A DNA stretch of 64,000 nt from Candidatus Electrothrix aestuarii (GCA_032595685.2 CP159373.1:2129001-2193000), one strand, 5' to 3'; positions 35,234 to 44,791 are shown, counted from the first letter of the stretch. Translations and numbers: made by a program. The notes: a model not told the origin generated them from the letters alone.

Positions 35234-35438
35234 TACCGCAAGGCATTGGCACAGGTACGGGCAATTCGTTGGGGTAGGTAGGGAGGATAGTCCCAATTAT
35301 ATCTCCTCCAGTATGCCCCTGCTTTTGCCCGTAGCGAAAGCTGAGGCAATAAGCGGGCAATGGGCCTTGGATTGCGCCCAGCAAATCGGCACGGATGTGG
35401 TGACCGAGTACCTGAAAAAGATGACGACCGGTATGTAA
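35190..35438 (+). CDS. Hypothetical protein, 82 aa
   Basis: Not recognised. A strong AAAGGAGG lies eight bases before a TTG at 35190, inside the 3' end of the TPR gene; an ATG at 35208 is the alternative start. No signal peptide; the C-terminal part (EAISGQWALDCAQQIGTDVVTEYLKKM) looks like two helices. Placed between the TPR gene and the displaced permease, at the right edge of the inserted block. Confidence 0.45.
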   Translation: MVPYFRMDTIGQIHNTARHWHRYGQFVGVGREDSPNYISSSMPLLLPVAKAEAISGQWALDCAQQIGTDVVTEYLKKMTTGM

Positions 35439-35485
35439 AACCTCAGCAAAAGGACTTCAGCACTCAATCAACCCGAACGAATACC

Positions 35486-36301
35486 ATGCGAAAACTACTT
35501 CTCACCCTCTTCCTTGCCGCAACCGCGCTGCTCTATGCCGCGCCGATCCTGTTCATGGTCTATTCCAGCTTTAAGCCGGACAGCGAGGTGCTGGTCGGCC
35601 TGACCAGCGGGCGTTTCTTTGCCGCCGACCTGAGCTGGCAAAACTACGCGGACGTGTTTCACCGGGTCAGCTTTGGCCGCTACCTGTTCAACTCCCTGTT
35701 CATCACCCTGTCCGTGGTCCTGCTGGGCCTGGTCGTCAACTCCCTGGCCGGATACGCATTCGCCCGTCTGCACTGGTTCGGCCATAAGGCCCTGTTCGGC
35801 CTAGTCTTAGCCCTGATGATCATCCCCTTTGAGGCCATTGCCGTGCCCATGTTTTACCAGATGAGCTACTTAGGCTGGCGGGACAGCTACCTGGTGCAGA
35901 TTCTCCCTTTTGTTGCCAATGCCTTTTCCATCTACCTCTTTTACACCTTTTTTATCGGCCTGCCCAAAGAGTTTGAAGAGGCGGCCCGGGTGGACGGGGC
36001 AGGCACGTTCCGTATTTTTACCTCTCTGATCCTGCCCAACAGCAAACCCGCCTTTGCCAGCGTCACCATCCTCACCTTTCTCATGCAGTGGGGCACCTTT
36101 CTCTGGCCGCTCATGGTGACCAGCGGTGAACGGGTCCGGCCCCTGCCCGTGGCCGTGGCCCAGTTTCAGACCCTGCCGCCTCTGCAATGGGGCGATATCA
36201 TGGCCTTTGGTGTGATGATGGTGGCCCCGGTCATGGTGATTTTCCTCCTCTTTCAACGCTGGTTTGTCGCGGGTATCGCAGCCACCGGCACCAAAGGATA
36301 A
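35486..36301 (+). CDS. Sugar ABC transporter permease, MalG/UgpE type
   Basis: 271 residues from the ATG at 35486 (MRKLLLTLFLAATALL); the longer upstream frame is not homologous. Six membrane helices, and the EAA loop EEAARVDGAGTFRIFTSLILP. The partner of the permease at 27459, now 7.1 kb away; high GC matches that gene rather than the TPR gene between them. ATPase gene follows after 35 nt. Confidence 0.92.
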   Translation: MRKLLLTLFLAATALLYAAPILFMVYSSFKPDSEVLVGLTSGRFFAADLSWQNYADVFHRVSFGRYLFNSLFITLSVVLLGLVVNSLAGYAFARLHWFGHKALFGLVLALMIIPFEAIAVPMFYQMSYLGWRDSYLVQILPFVANAFSIYLFYTFFIGLPKEFEEAARVDGAGTFRIFTSLILPNSKPAFASVTILTFLMQWGTFLWPLMVTSGERVRPLPVAVAQFQTLPPLQWGDIMAFGVMMVAPVMVIFLLFQRWFVAGIAATGTKG

Positions 36302-36336
36302 CTCTCTGAACACTCTGATAACCCACAGGATATGTT

Positions 36337-37482
36337 ATGGCGGATGTTATAATTAAAGAACTGGTCAAGTCCTACGATAAAAAACATGTTATCCTTGATC
36401 ACATCAATCTGGAGATCAAGGACGGCGAGCTGATGGTCTTTGTCGGCCCGTCGGGCTGCGGCAAATCCACCCTGTTGCGCACCATTGCCGGGCTGGAATC
36501 CATCACGGACGGCGAGATAGCTATCAACGGCAGGCGGGTGAATAATCTGCCGCCCCAGCAGCGTAATATCGCGATGGTCTTTCAGAATTACGCCCTGTAT
36601 CCCCACATGAGCGTGCGTGACAATATGTCCTTTCCTCTGCGGATGCAGAAGATGCCTGCTCAGGAAATAACACAACAGGTGGAAACCGTGGCCGAGCAGC
36701 TGGACATCACCCGCCTGCTGGACAAGAAGCCCAAGCAGCTCTCCGGCGGTCAGCGACAGCGGGTGGCTATGGGGCGGGCCCTGGTGCGGCAGCCGGAGGT
36801 CTTTCTCATGGATGAACCGCTCTCCAACCTGGATGCCAAGTTGCGGGTCCAGATCCGCAGCGAAATCGCAAGCATTCAGCGGCAGCTCGGCGTGACCACG
36901 GTGTATGTCACCCATGATCAGGTGGAAGCCATGACCCTGGGCCAACGGGTTGCGGTGCTCAAGGACGGTATCCTCCAGCAGGTGGCCCCGCCGGATGAAC
37001 TGTATTCCCGACCAGCCAATATCTTTATCGCCCAGTTCATCGGCAGTCCGGGCATGAATATTATCCCCTGCCGGGTATCCGGCGATGAGCTGATCCTGCC
37101 CCTGGAACAAGAGCCGGTCCGCTGGCTTTTGCCGGAACAGATGCAGGTGCGGTCGGCAGAATTGCCGCAAGATGCGGATATTTGGCTCGGTCTCCGACCG
37201 GAGGCATTCAGTTTATCTGCGAAGGGCCAGGAAAGCAGCCTGTCCCTCCCCTGTCAGATCGTTGATGAGGAGTTTCTCGGTTACGAGACCTTGATCCGTT
37301 TTCAGCTCACCGCTCCCTTCAGCACCGGGTTAGAGCTTGCGGAAGAGAACTTCACGGCCCGGATTTTTCAGCAGCTCAACTGCGCGGTCGGGGAAAACAT
37401 CACCCTGAATGTTGACGTGCGCGCGGCCTGCTTTTTTGATCAGAGCGGGGCGGCGGTAGCCCCTTTGCAGAATAATTCATAG
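36337..37482 (+). CDS. Sugar ABC transporter ATPase, MalK/UgpC type
   Basis: 381 residues. Walker A GPSGCGKST (about 36-44), Q-loop QNYALYP, signature LSGGQRQRVAMGRA, Walker B VFLMDEPLSNLD, H-loop YVTHDQ, and a C-terminal regulatory TOBE domain (about 240-370). Serves the two permeases; last gene of the import operon. Confidence 0.95.
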   Translation: MADVIIKELVKSYDKKHVILDHINLEIKDGELMVFVGPSGCGKSTLLRTIAGLESITDGEIAINGRRVNNLPPQQRNIAMVFQNYALYPHMSVRDNMSFPLRMQKMPAQEITQQVETVAEQLDITRLLDKKPKQLSGGQRQRVAMGRALVRQPEVFLMDEPLSNLDAKLRVQIRSEIASIQRQLGVTTVYVTHDQVEAMTLGQRVAVLKDGILQQVAPPDELYSRPANIFIAQFIGSPGMNIIPCRVSGDELILPLEQEPVRWLLPEQMQVRSAELPQDADIWLGLRPEAFSLSAKGQESSLSLPCQIVDEEFLGYETLIRFQLTAPFSTGLELAEENFTARIFQQLNCAVGENITLNVDVRAACFFDQSGAAVAPLQNNS

Positions 37483-37546
37483 TATGTTAGCCTTTGTTGC
37501 GGTGGAAATATCTCTTCAAGAAAATGACTTGTGAGGAGGGGAGACC

Positions 37547-37900
37547 GTGAGATGGGCTCAGCGTGAGGATCCGTGGGCTTTCTTCGTGGCTCTCCCTGAT
37601 AGGAAAGAGGTCAGGATAACATCTGTTATCCGACGTCCAGAGAACTCAGGTAATGGGATTGGTATGAAGAATGACGAATGTACTATTTTACGAGAGCTGA
37701 TAGATGGGCAGGGGCTAGAATGGCCTGAGAAGCCAGCGGAGCGATCAGACTTAAAACAACAGCTGGATACTATGAAGGACGAAGGGCTTGTCAATGTGAC
37801 ATACACAAGTATAGGGTCTTCCGAAGATGTGAAAAACATAGCATATGTATCCGTCAGTCTGACTCCAGAAGGTCGTCTGACCGGAGAAGATGAGTGTTAG
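37547..37900 (+). CDS. Hypothetical protein, winged-helix-like, 117 aa
   Basis: Start is GTG 37547 because GAGGAGGGGAGACC precedes it closely; an internal ATG at 37664 lacks a good site. The C-terminal 75 residues (ECTILRELIDG ... LKQQLDTMKDEGLVNVTYTSIG ... VSVSLTPEGR) have the helix-helix-wing pattern of small winged-helix proteins with a late 'LTPEGR' strand. Function unknown. Confidence 0.55.
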   Translation: MRWAQREDPWAFFVALPDRKEVRITSVIRRPENSGNGIGMKNDECTILRELIDGQGLEWPEKPAERSDLKQQLDTMKDEGLVNVTYTSIGSSEDVKNIAYVSVSLTPEGRLTGEDEC

Positions 37901-38082
37901 GTAGGAGGGCTGGAGAAGATTGCGAGTCTCCTCGCTCCCAAAGGAATGAGTGCGAAATAGCGTGCCCTTTTCAGAATCAGCTTGCCGCTGAAAGACGGTG
38001 ATACCGGCTTTTAAAAGGGGCATATTATTAAATACCCATTCCTAAATAAAGGAAGTAGTAAGATCGATAGAACAACATAGAT

Positions 38083-38577
38083 ATGAGTCAAAGAAAAAAA
38101 CAAGCCCTTCGTATTGCCAAGAAAGCCTCCATGATCATCATGATAAGCTGTATTCTGCTGAGCAGCTTTGCTCTGGAATCTGCTGTCGCACGAATGGTTG
38201 CTGTGCGAAATGATAATGTGAATATGCGTTCAGGCCCTGGTTTGAAGAAAAAAGTCCTTTGGAAACTCAGTGCGGGGTTTCCTCTTAAGGTCGTGAAAAG
38301 GTCAGGCAAGTGGCTTAAAGTAAAGGACTTCGAAGGGACCGTTGGCTGGGTTCATAAAAATGTGGTGAATCGCTCCGGTCATATGATTGTGAAGGCACAA
38401 AAGAAAAGTCAGGGAAAGATCAATATTCGCAGTAAGCCCAGCACAAGATCGAAGATCGTGGCAAAGGCCTATTATGGGGTTGTCTTCAGGACCTTGAAAA
38501 AACAAAAAGGGTGGGTGAAGGTTCAGCACGGCAAAGTAACTGGGTGGATTAAGCGCTCATTACTGTGGGGGTTTTAA
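38083..38577 (+). CDS. Secreted protein with two bacterial SH3 domains
   Basis: 164 residues. Signal peptide to about AVA (36). Two SH3_3-type repeats: VNMRSGPGLKKKVLWKL...GWVHKNVV and INIRSKPSTRSKIVAKA...GWIKRSLL. Very basic. Such domains bind peptidoglycan or murein peptides in the periplasm. Single gene. Confidence 0.85.
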   Translation: MSQRKKQALRIAKKASMIIMISCILLSSFALESAVARMVAVRNDNVNMRSGPGLKKKVLWKLSAGFPLKVVKRSGKWLKVKDFEGTVGWVHKNVVNRSGHMIVKAQKKSQGKINIRSKPSTRSKIVAKAYYGVVFRTLKKQKGWVKVQHGKVTGWIKRSLLWGF

Positions 38578-38617
38578 GAAAGCGTTTTCTGCTGAGAAAG
38601 GTGCTTTGGAGAACGTT

Positions 38618-38965
38618 TTAATACCGCGAGTGCTGCTCCCAAGCCGGGTCACAGAATTTTCCCTCGCGGTTGACTGGCTGCTGTGTTCTCGGTTCTTGTA
38701 TGTATATTGGATAATCATCCTGGATACAGGTGATATTGCAGTTCGCAGGTTGTTCTGCCTTGGCGGCTGGCTTTTTCTCTGTTTCTTCTTTTTTTGTGCC
38801 TTTATCCTCAATGAAGAGCAGGTAGAAGGTGAAGAGGATGAGGAGACCTGCCGTTGTCGCGAGTTGGACCAGGTCGCTCTTTGATTTTCCTCCCACTCCA
38901 GCGAGAACGCCTATCACGAGTGGAACGACAAAGATAAATAATATAAGGAGTAAAAGGCCTTTCAT
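38618..38965 (-). CDS. Small two-helix membrane protein
   Basis: 115 residues from the ATG at 38965, overlapping the flavoprotein stop by 4 nt (ATGA). Two membrane helices (about 2-24 and 31-51), then a Lys/Glu-rich linker and a tail with CNITC. Longer upstream frame overlaps the flavoprotein gene and is a shadow. Coupled to the flavoprotein; function unknown. Confidence 0.7.
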   Translation of the reverse strand: MKGLLLLILFIFVVPLVIGVLAGVGGKSKSDLVQLATTAGLLILFTFYLLFIEDKGTKKEETEKKPAAKAEQPANCNITCIQDDYPIYIQEPRTQQPVNREGKFCDPAWEQHSRY

Positions 38966-39564
38966 GGATACACCAGCTTTTTCGCCGCATTCTTGAGATG
39001 TTGCTTGGTGGTTTCTGACAGGGCCGGTTGATGATCTTTGGCAACCAAACCGGTAACGACCTTGTCCACAGGTTGAGCGCCAATGGTTTTTGCTGTGGTC
39101 TTGAGTTGTCGTATTGTATTGAAAAACAACAGTCCCATCAAGGCAGGTGCTGCGCTTGACGAAATGAGGACAGCCTTCTTTGTGGCTTTTCCTTCCTGGC
39201 GCGGTTTTGGTGAGTGTTGTCCCCAGGGCCAATACCCATAGACCACCAGTCGTTCCATAAAGCGTTTGAAGAGCGCGGTAATGGAGCCGAAATTGGTTGG
39301 GGAGGCCAAAATAAAGCCATCTGCCTGTTCTATCTTTTGGAGTAGCTCCGGCATGGCATCATGCTGGATGCAGTGCCCTGGAGAGCTTCCTGGCTGCTGG
39401 GTACAACTCCGACAGTTCCGACAGAATTCTATGGGGACGTCACGAAGGTGGATTATTTCAACTTCCGCGCCCAATGAACGGGCGACCTGTGCGATGTGGT
39501 CCACGGCTTGATCTGTAAATCCTTCAGCCCGATAGGAGCCGTTTATGGCGAGAATCCTGGTCAT
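38962..39564 (-). CDS. Flavodoxin-fold NAD(P)H-dependent FMN reductase-like protein
   Basis: 200 residues. N-terminal FMN-phosphate loop INGSYRAEGFTDQ, a CRNCRSCT cysteine cluster at about 48-55 as in iron-sulfur-flavoprotein-like members, and ASPTNFGSITALFKRFMER at the isoalloxazine side. C-terminal helices with VVTGLVAK. Probable cytoplasmic FMN oxidoreductase; the Cys cluster could hold iron-sulfur as in Isf proteins, but spacing is only partly similar. Confidence 0.8.
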   Translation of the reverse strand: MTRILAINGSYRAEGFTDQAVDHIAQVARSLGAEVEIIHLRDVPIEFCRNCRSCTQQPGSSPGHCIQHDAMPELLQKIEQADGFILASPTNFGSITALFKRFMERLVVYGYWPWGQHSPKPRQEGKATKKAVLISSSAAPALMGLLFFNTIRQLKTTAKTIGAQPVDKVVTGLVAKDHQPALSETTKQHLKNAAKKLVYP

Positions 39565-39775
39565 GTCATCGTGACTGCACGATTAGTCGGGTGGCGTTTC
39601 CTGGCGAGATCTGTACAAGGAAACTGCATTAAGTCATCGGTACTTATCAATTGCTAACCATAAAAACGGCTATTAGGCAAGGAGAAGTTCGCCAAGCATT
39701 GGAAAGAATGGGGAGGGCGCGAGCAAAGGACCAGGGAAAGATGTACGAACAGGCAGTGACTGTAAAGGATGATGC

Positions 39776-40093
39776 TTATGGAAAAATAGCAGGTGAAAAG
39801 AGGAGATGTTGGGAGATGGCACAGATAAATGCTCCTGTCACTATCAGTGCCATCGTTGTTCCAAGAAGGAGTGTTTGCCAGGAATCTTGGAGAAGATGGA
39901 TTTCATCTTTCTCTTCAAGGAGGTAAAGAACAAGGTAGGCTGCGAGAAACCCACCGCTGAGTGGACCAAGAATCAGGCAAAATAATCCAAAGGCACAGTA
40001 ATGACTCACTATTATAATCATTGCGGAAACTGTGCAACTGGCAAGTGTTGCCAAGGTATTGGTGAGGAGGAAATGTCTCCATGATTTTTTCAT
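39776..40093 (-). CDS. Hypothetical membrane protein, 105 aa
   Basis: Three predicted helices (about 8-28, 30-58, 72-95) with short basic and acidic loops. Not recognised. Lies 23 nt after the two-CW gene on the same strand, probably co-transcribed. Confidence 0.55.
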   Translation of the reverse strand: MKKSWRHFLLTNTLATLASCTVSAMIIIVSHYCAFGLFCLILGPLSGGFLAAYLVLYLLEEKDEIHLLQDSWQTLLLGTTMALIVTGAFICAISQHLLFSPAIFP

Positions 40094-40116
40094 ACGTCTT
40101 GTTGAATATAACAGGA

Positions 40117-40401
40117 TCAGGCCGCGAAAAGGAGCTTTTCTGATTTCTCAACAAAGAGATAGAAATCGCATTCCCTGCATTGTCGGCTTCTTTCCAGGCA
40201 AAAGCCCCCCGTATTTCCCTCATACACTGAATTGGTAATAACCCAGCAGCAACGGCCACCGTTTTTGCCGTTATGTATTCCATCCGCTGCTATTTCAAGG
40301 GCCACCGGGCAAAGGCCCCGTGTCAATACCTTGTTGCCACTTGGTTCCCTGCCACATTTCTTGAATTCCCAACAATTCAGCTGCGTCTCGTCATTATTCA
40401 T
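40117..40401 (-). CDS. Two-CW domain protein
   Basis: 94 residues. Matches the small 'two-CW' family: CWEFKKCGREP near the N-terminus and CCWVITNSVYEG in the middle, then CRECDFY. Eight cysteines suggest metal or redox binding. Seen often in Desulfobacterota and related anaerobes, commonly beside signalling genes. Role unknown. Confidence 0.75.
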   Translation of the reverse strand: MNNDETQLNCWEFKKCGREPSGNKVLTRGLCPVALEIAADGIHNGKNGGRCCWVITNSVYEGNTGGFCLERSRQCRECDFYLFVEKSEKLLFAA

Positions 40402-40587
40402 CTTGTACCTCTCTGAAAGACTTCTGGTGTTACGTATTTTTTATTTGTAACACTGTAGCATGTTACAGGAGCACCCGGCAATAAGGTGAAAAGCTCATTT
40501 TGTTGGGATAATGGCCCGAAGGTACAAGGCAAAGGGAGCGTATTAATGTGGGGGAGGGTGAATTGAGGATGTTGCTCATCTGGTCAT

Positions 40588-40626
40588 AAAAAAGGTCACC
40601 AGCAGAAAGCTGGCAACCCATTTTTT
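40588..40626 (-). terminator. Bidirectional terminator-like hairpin
   Basis: CCAGC-AGAAA-GCTGG stem with outer GGT/ACC pairs, A run on the left and T run on the right. It lies 66 nt beyond the stop of the leftward gene at 40692. Confidence 0.75.
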
Positions 40627-40691
40627 CACCTGTTCATCGGTGAGAGTTTATGAGCAAAGTGTGTTACGAAGCTGCTCCTATGTGGATATTA

Positions 40692-41018
40692 TCATAGCCC
40701 GATAATCTTCACGCCACTGCTTCCGTCACATGTTTGAATAAAGAACTTTGCTGCTGGTGGCGCATTAAAATTGACAGATACTTCAGTTGGACAGTCTTTG
40801 AAGTCTTTTTTTATGAAACCACTTTGTCCTTTATCTCGGTGAGATACAAACTCAACTCGAATAGACTTTATTGCTTTATTTGATTGCACTCTGCATTCGG
40901 TCTTACCTCGTGTCTCGCATTGCACACTGTAATTATGGTCAGTATATGCACCTTTAGCATTTGCTACGAATGGTAATGCTAAAATCAGTCCAGAAAAAAA
41001 TAGTATTTTTGTATTCAT
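40692..41018 (-). CDS. Small secreted protein, 108 aa
   Basis: ATG at 41018 preceded by AAAGGAGGAG. Signal peptide MNTKILFFSGLILALPFVANA; mature part about 87 residues with four Cys, probably two disulphides, and a beta-rich look (VQCETRGKTECRVQSNKAIKS). Not recognised. It follows the membrane protein at 41035 with 16 nt between. Confidence 0.65.
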   Translation of the reverse strand: MNTKILFFSGLILALPFVANAKGAYTDHNYSVQCETRGKTECRVQSNKAIKSIRVEFVSHRDKGQSGFIKKDFKDCPTEVSVNFNAPPAAKFFIQTCDGSSGVKIIGL

Positions 41019-41034
41019 AGTGTTACTCCTCCTT

Positions 41035-41298
41035 TTATAACACAATCTGTATATCGCCGAACTTATTGTTTTTACCATATAAAGGTGAAAACGATTCGTT
41101 GTTTATTTGCTGATTACACTGAAGTTGTCTCTTGTGAAGAAAAATATGCTGATCTCCAGTGATAAAGAAAAGGATACCCATAAGTATAAGCAATACGCTC
41201 GCTATGCACATACCCCAAGAAAACCCCTTTAAGAGTAAATGTAGTAGCTTGGCATCTCTTTGTATAAACTTTATGATTTTTTCTTTGCTGTTCAACAT
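41035..41298 (-). CDS. Small membrane protein, 87 aa
   Basis: ATG at 41298 with GGAGGAG upstream. One or two membrane helices at about 24-48 (WGMCIASVLLILMGILFFI), basic N-terminal segment, polar C-terminus. Operon with the secreted protein gene downstream. Not recognised. Confidence 0.6.
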   Translation of the reverse strand: MLNSKEKIIKFIQRDAKLLHLLLKGFSWGMCIASVLLILMGILFFITGDQHIFLHKRQLQCNQQINNESFSPLYGKNNKFGDIQIVL

Positions 41299-41689
41299 AA
41301 GCAAACTCCTCCAAATCAGCTTTACCTTTATTAGCAATAAGCATACCAAAATGATCAAAGAGAGGTGAGTTTGCTTCTTCCCCTGATGTTATTGTTATTT
41401 ATAACGGCCACATTGTGGTACATATTGTTTGGGGTGTTAAGGAATAACCATCTTGAATACAAAGGAGAATTCGTATAGTTTTTTAATTTTATATTTTCAA
41501 AGTGTAATATTTTTTACATTATCGTAAAAGGGGGTGGGAGGAGTGATAGGATGAAGAGGGGCTCGAGTTGGAGGAGCGGGTTGAGGTGGGATTCAGTATG
41601 AGTCCCAAGAAACACGCAGGTTCACCCCGTGATACAGGTTGTGCCTGTAACACGGGTGAGGGGTGATGAGCTATGGCCCATAAAATGAT
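41299..41689. other. Intergenic stretch with hairpin
   Basis: 391 bases. A purine-rich segment at 41530-41590, then the hairpin at 41622-41659. No gene seen. Confidence 0.5.
41622..41659. repeat. Palindromic hairpin downstream of the ATPase gene
   Basis: CACCCCGTG / CACGGGTG (one bulged C) outside ACAGG/CCTGT with loop TTGTG. No U run, so more like a REP-type or RNA-stabilising hairpin than a terminator. Confidence 0.6.
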
Positions 41690-43042
41690 TTAAATATGTT
41701 CTTGCAAAATTTGCTGGAGGGTCTTGCAATCACTACATTTATTGATCAGCTGCTCAATAGTGTCAGATGAAAATGTTATTGTAATTGTCTTAGAAGAGGA
41801 TGACTCTGCCTTATTGTCGCTCACGGTACTTTTGGGGCTGGCATGGGGCTTGTTAGAGTCTTCTACATCAGCATCATTTGGAGCTACTTCAACCGTCGCT
41901 TCCGTTTTTACTTTTGGTTGGATACGAGAACGGCGGCGTATCTCCTTAGATAGAGGTAAGCCGATTTTGCGTTCAATCAAATTGTATAAGACAGATTTTT
42001 CTTTATTATCAACAAAATCATCTCTTCTACTATTAGGTAAAAGGGACTGGTCACAAACATGAATTTCACCAATTGTGTAGCTGTTAAAACGATTTTCCCG
42101 AAAACAACGGTCAAGAAGATGTTGGTCGCCGATTTGTAAGTTGCCAACTTTGATTCGCAATCCTGAAACACCAATACCTTTCCGTATTGCTCCAAGTAAA
42201 TCACGACGGTTCCCATACCAACCATAGGCTATAGGTGTATCACCAACGTGCAAGACAAAGAGCTCTACAGATTTCAGCAGGTCATTACGTTGCTTACTTG
42301 TTATTTCTAGTTCATCCTTATAGGGACGAAAAAGCTGTTCATCATTTACGGTTATCCTGTACTCTCCGTATTGAGTAACATTTTCAGATAGAAAATTTCG
42401 AATCTTATCATGAAAGGAAAACTCATCGGGGTTAAAGGGGAGCGGAGCCACTTGAACGAGATATTTTTTGATTCGTTGGATATCGAAAATATAGTTACGA
42501 AAGCTTTCAACATCAATAAGCTGAACTTCGAAGAAGCTTTTATTAGTCAATTCTTCAACGGAGTTCTGAGAAAAAACAGACACCTTTGAAAAAAGTTCCT
42601 CTATTGTCATTGATGCATGTTCTGGTGAGCGGAGGTACTTACGTAAACCTTCACAGTCCCATTCTTGGGTTGATACAATAGATTCGCCTTTTGTGGTTGT
42701 TTTGAAAATGACTTTCTTAGCAAAGGCTATTCCTCCAAGTCTTCCTATGCCACGAAATCCCCTTTGCATTGTTCCAAGTTTGCCACTACTGCCAATGCTA
42801 CTCAAAGTTTTTTCAGCAGAATCAGCGCGGATTCCATCTCCATTATCGTAAATTTTGACACTCTTCGAGAATGGATCAAGATCAATTTTGATATGAGGTT
42901 CGTCAGTAGGTAGGGAGGACTGGTCGATAGAATCAACCGAATTCTGGATATATTCTCGATAGATTGACAGAGGGTCGTTATACATACCTGAAGTCAATGT
43001 CTCAAGTAAATACATTCCGGCTTTAAATGGTATAGCTTTCAC
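41690..43042 (-). CDS. GHKL (Hsp90/MORC-like) ATPase
   Basis: 450 residues. GHKL ATP-binding fold in the first ~130 residues: E30/N34 in REYIQNSVDSID, DNGDG at 66-70, GFRGIGRLG lid at 95-103. An S5-like domain and a helical, Lys/Ser-rich C-terminus with coiled tail follow. Start is GTG 43042 with AAGGAGAT upstream, touching the stop of the radical SAM gene. No kinase or MutL signatures, so more like the Hsp90-like ATPases found in conflict systems. Pairs with the radical SAM and divergent DGQHR genes. Confidence 0.82.
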   Translation of the reverse strand: MKAIPFKAGMYLLETLTSGMYNDPLSIYREYIQNSVDSIDQSSLPTDEPHIKIDLDPFSKSVKIYDNGDGIRADSAEKTLSSIGSSGKLGTMQRGFRGIGRLGGIAFAKKVIFKTTTKGESIVSTQEWDCEGLRKYLRSPEHASMTIEELFSKVSVFSQNSVEELTNKSFFEVQLIDVESFRNYIFDIQRIKKYLVQVAPLPFNPDEFSFHDKIRNFLSENVTQYGEYRITVNDEQLFRPYKDELEITSKQRNDLLKSVELFVLHVGDTPIAYGWYGNRRDLLGAIRKGIGVSGLRIKVGNLQIGDQHLLDRCFRENRFNSYTIGEIHVCDQSLLPNSRRDDFVDNKEKSVLYNLIERKIGLPLSKEIRRRSRIQPKVKTEATVEVAPNDADVEDSNKPHASPKSTVSDNKAESSSSKTITITFSSDTIEQLINKCSDCKTLQQILQEHI

Positions 43043-44463
43043 TATGCATCTCCTTCAAGCACCTCAAACAGGGGCGTTGATGCTGGTTCTGGAAGGTAGT
43101 ACAGTAAAATTTTTTTCAATTTCAAAGAATTAAGCTTTGTATACGCTTTCTGGAGGCTCGCCTTACTGCGATTCTTCGACAAAATGGAAATAAGTTCGGC
43201 TCTCTCCGACTCAACTAAGGCATTAAATTTTTTTAGCCAGTCAAGCTCTTCAGCCTGAGGCTCTTTCGACCTAAACATTAGGATGCGCTCCGGCATATGA
43301 AGAATCGTTCTGAATTCTTCTGGAGTTGATCCAAAAGCACGAAAAAAGAAATCCTCTCCTGTCATGACACTTCCCTTCATAACATTTAGTATTCTCTGAA
43401 CATTTCTTGTAAAATACCAATTCCAGTTTTTTTCATCAACATAGGAACGATCTTTTGCATTTAGCGGAATATACTTCATAGGAAATGAATAAATTTTCAA
43501 TCCGTAATGAGAGTTTAGATCGATATTAATTTTTAGTCTTTCCCAAAAATCTTCTGGAGTATCATTGTGATTATAAAGGATGTAGTTCGATAGTTTGGTA
43601 ATGCCGTAGTCAGCTGCTAGCGTTACCTTTTTAATATAAAGGTCTTTATACCGAATACTATCAAAAGCTATCCGTAGAGGATTTATAGCTGTTTTCGCAA
43701 GGAGTTCAACATGATGTCGAGTCATCAAACGGGCATCTGTCCCTTGGTTGAAGTCAAGGCGACGCATCTTCCGAGTCGGGCCAAATTTTGCACCCTTCTC
43801 AAATCCCAGGTCGAGGATATCAGAAATTACATTATCAAATTTGTTGGATGCAAGGATGTTGTTGTCAAAAAGTATGAGGTGGCACTTTTCATCGTACTTA
43901 TCGTTAATAGCCTCTATATATGGCTTCAGCCCTTGATATTCGATAAATTTTGGTTCAAGACGGTGTACACCACAGAAGTCACATTTGTGAACACAACCTC
44001 TAGTGCTATAACCAAAATAACTGTCATCAATCAATGTGTAATTATGTTGGACGCCATTAAATAAGTGGTAGTCAGGAAGCATTTCATCTACAATCAGGTC
44101 ATTATCCTCATCAAGAGCATTTGGATAACTGAGCACACCGACTTTTGGAACAACACCAGTTTCCTGCCAGAGAGCTTTCGGCTCCAAGCTTGACATGATA
44201 CCGCCAACGAGCAAGCGTGAAAGGTCTCCACGAACTAATCGCTTGTAGTGCAAGATAGTATCAACAGTCACTTTCCAATTATACGTAAAGAGCGTCGTTA
44301 CATAAATTCGGTCCCAATATTCATAAGCAGCATTTTGGCTGATACCTTTGACGAACTGCACCTTGTCACCAAGCAGCTTGTGGTATGATGAAATCTTCAT
44401 CAGGCCAAGCGGGGGAAATTTGGTTTTGTAATTTGGCTCAACGAGCAGTATGTTTCTTGGCAT
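43042..44463 (-). CDS. Radical SAM protein with N-terminal cobalamin-binding-like domain
   Basis: 473 residues. The first ~140 resemble the B12-binding domain of such enzymes (ILLVEPNYKTKFPPLGLMKIS). The 4Fe-4S motif C157-VHK-C161-DF-C164 is intact, inside YFGYSTRGCVHKCDFCG. A helical C-terminal region follows. Product unknown. Directly upstream of the ATPase gene with no gap, and divergent from the DGQHR gene with 328 bases between. AT-rich against the core genes, suggesting transfer. Confidence 0.85.
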   Translation of the reverse strand: MPRNILLVEPNYKTKFPPLGLMKISSYHKLLGDKVQFVKGISQNAAYEYWDRIYVTTLFTYNWKVTVDTILHYKRLVRGDLSRLLVGGIMSSLEPKALWQETGVVPKVGVLSYPNALDEDNDLIVDEMLPDYHLFNGVQHNYTLIDDSYFGYSTRGCVHKCDFCGVHRLEPKFIEYQGLKPYIEAINDKYDEKCHLILFDNNILASNKFDNVISDILDLGFEKGAKFGPTRKMRRLDFNQGTDARLMTRHHVELLAKTAINPLRIAFDSIRYKDLYIKKVTLAADYGITKLSNYILYNHNDTPEDFWERLKINIDLNSHYGLKIYSFPMKYIPLNAKDRSYVDEKNWNWYFTRNVQRILNVMKGSVMTGEDFFFRAFGSTPEEFRTILHMPERILMFRSKEPQAEELDWLKKFNALVESERAELISILSKNRSKASLQKAYTKLNSLKLKKILLYYLPEPASTPLFEVLEGDA

Positions 44464-44791
44464 TTTTATACTAATCAGTATGATAAAATAGAAAATCTGA
44501 GCATAAAGATATGTGAATTTACTTTATAGCACATCCACATGAAAAAAACAATCTTCATTCCGTTGTAAGACAGAAGAAGATACGGGCCTCGATCAAGAAT
44601 CTTTATGGAAGTTGAATGGAGATTTTTAATCATTTGACGGTTGGCTCATACGAGAATAATTGAATTAGCCCTCAAAAAATATTACCATAATAGACTTTTA
44701 CGTCTTCCTAGAAAACTAACGTATCGGCTGTGCAAGTTCTAATTGCTATAAGTCGAAAGCTCCCTTTCATTACAAGAGGCAAGAATATATT
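44464..44791. other. Divergent promoter region of the DGQHR/radical SAM cluster
   Basis: 328 AT-rich bases with no frame of interest. Must contain outward promoters for both sides. No clear operator palindrome was picked out. Confidence 0.5.
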
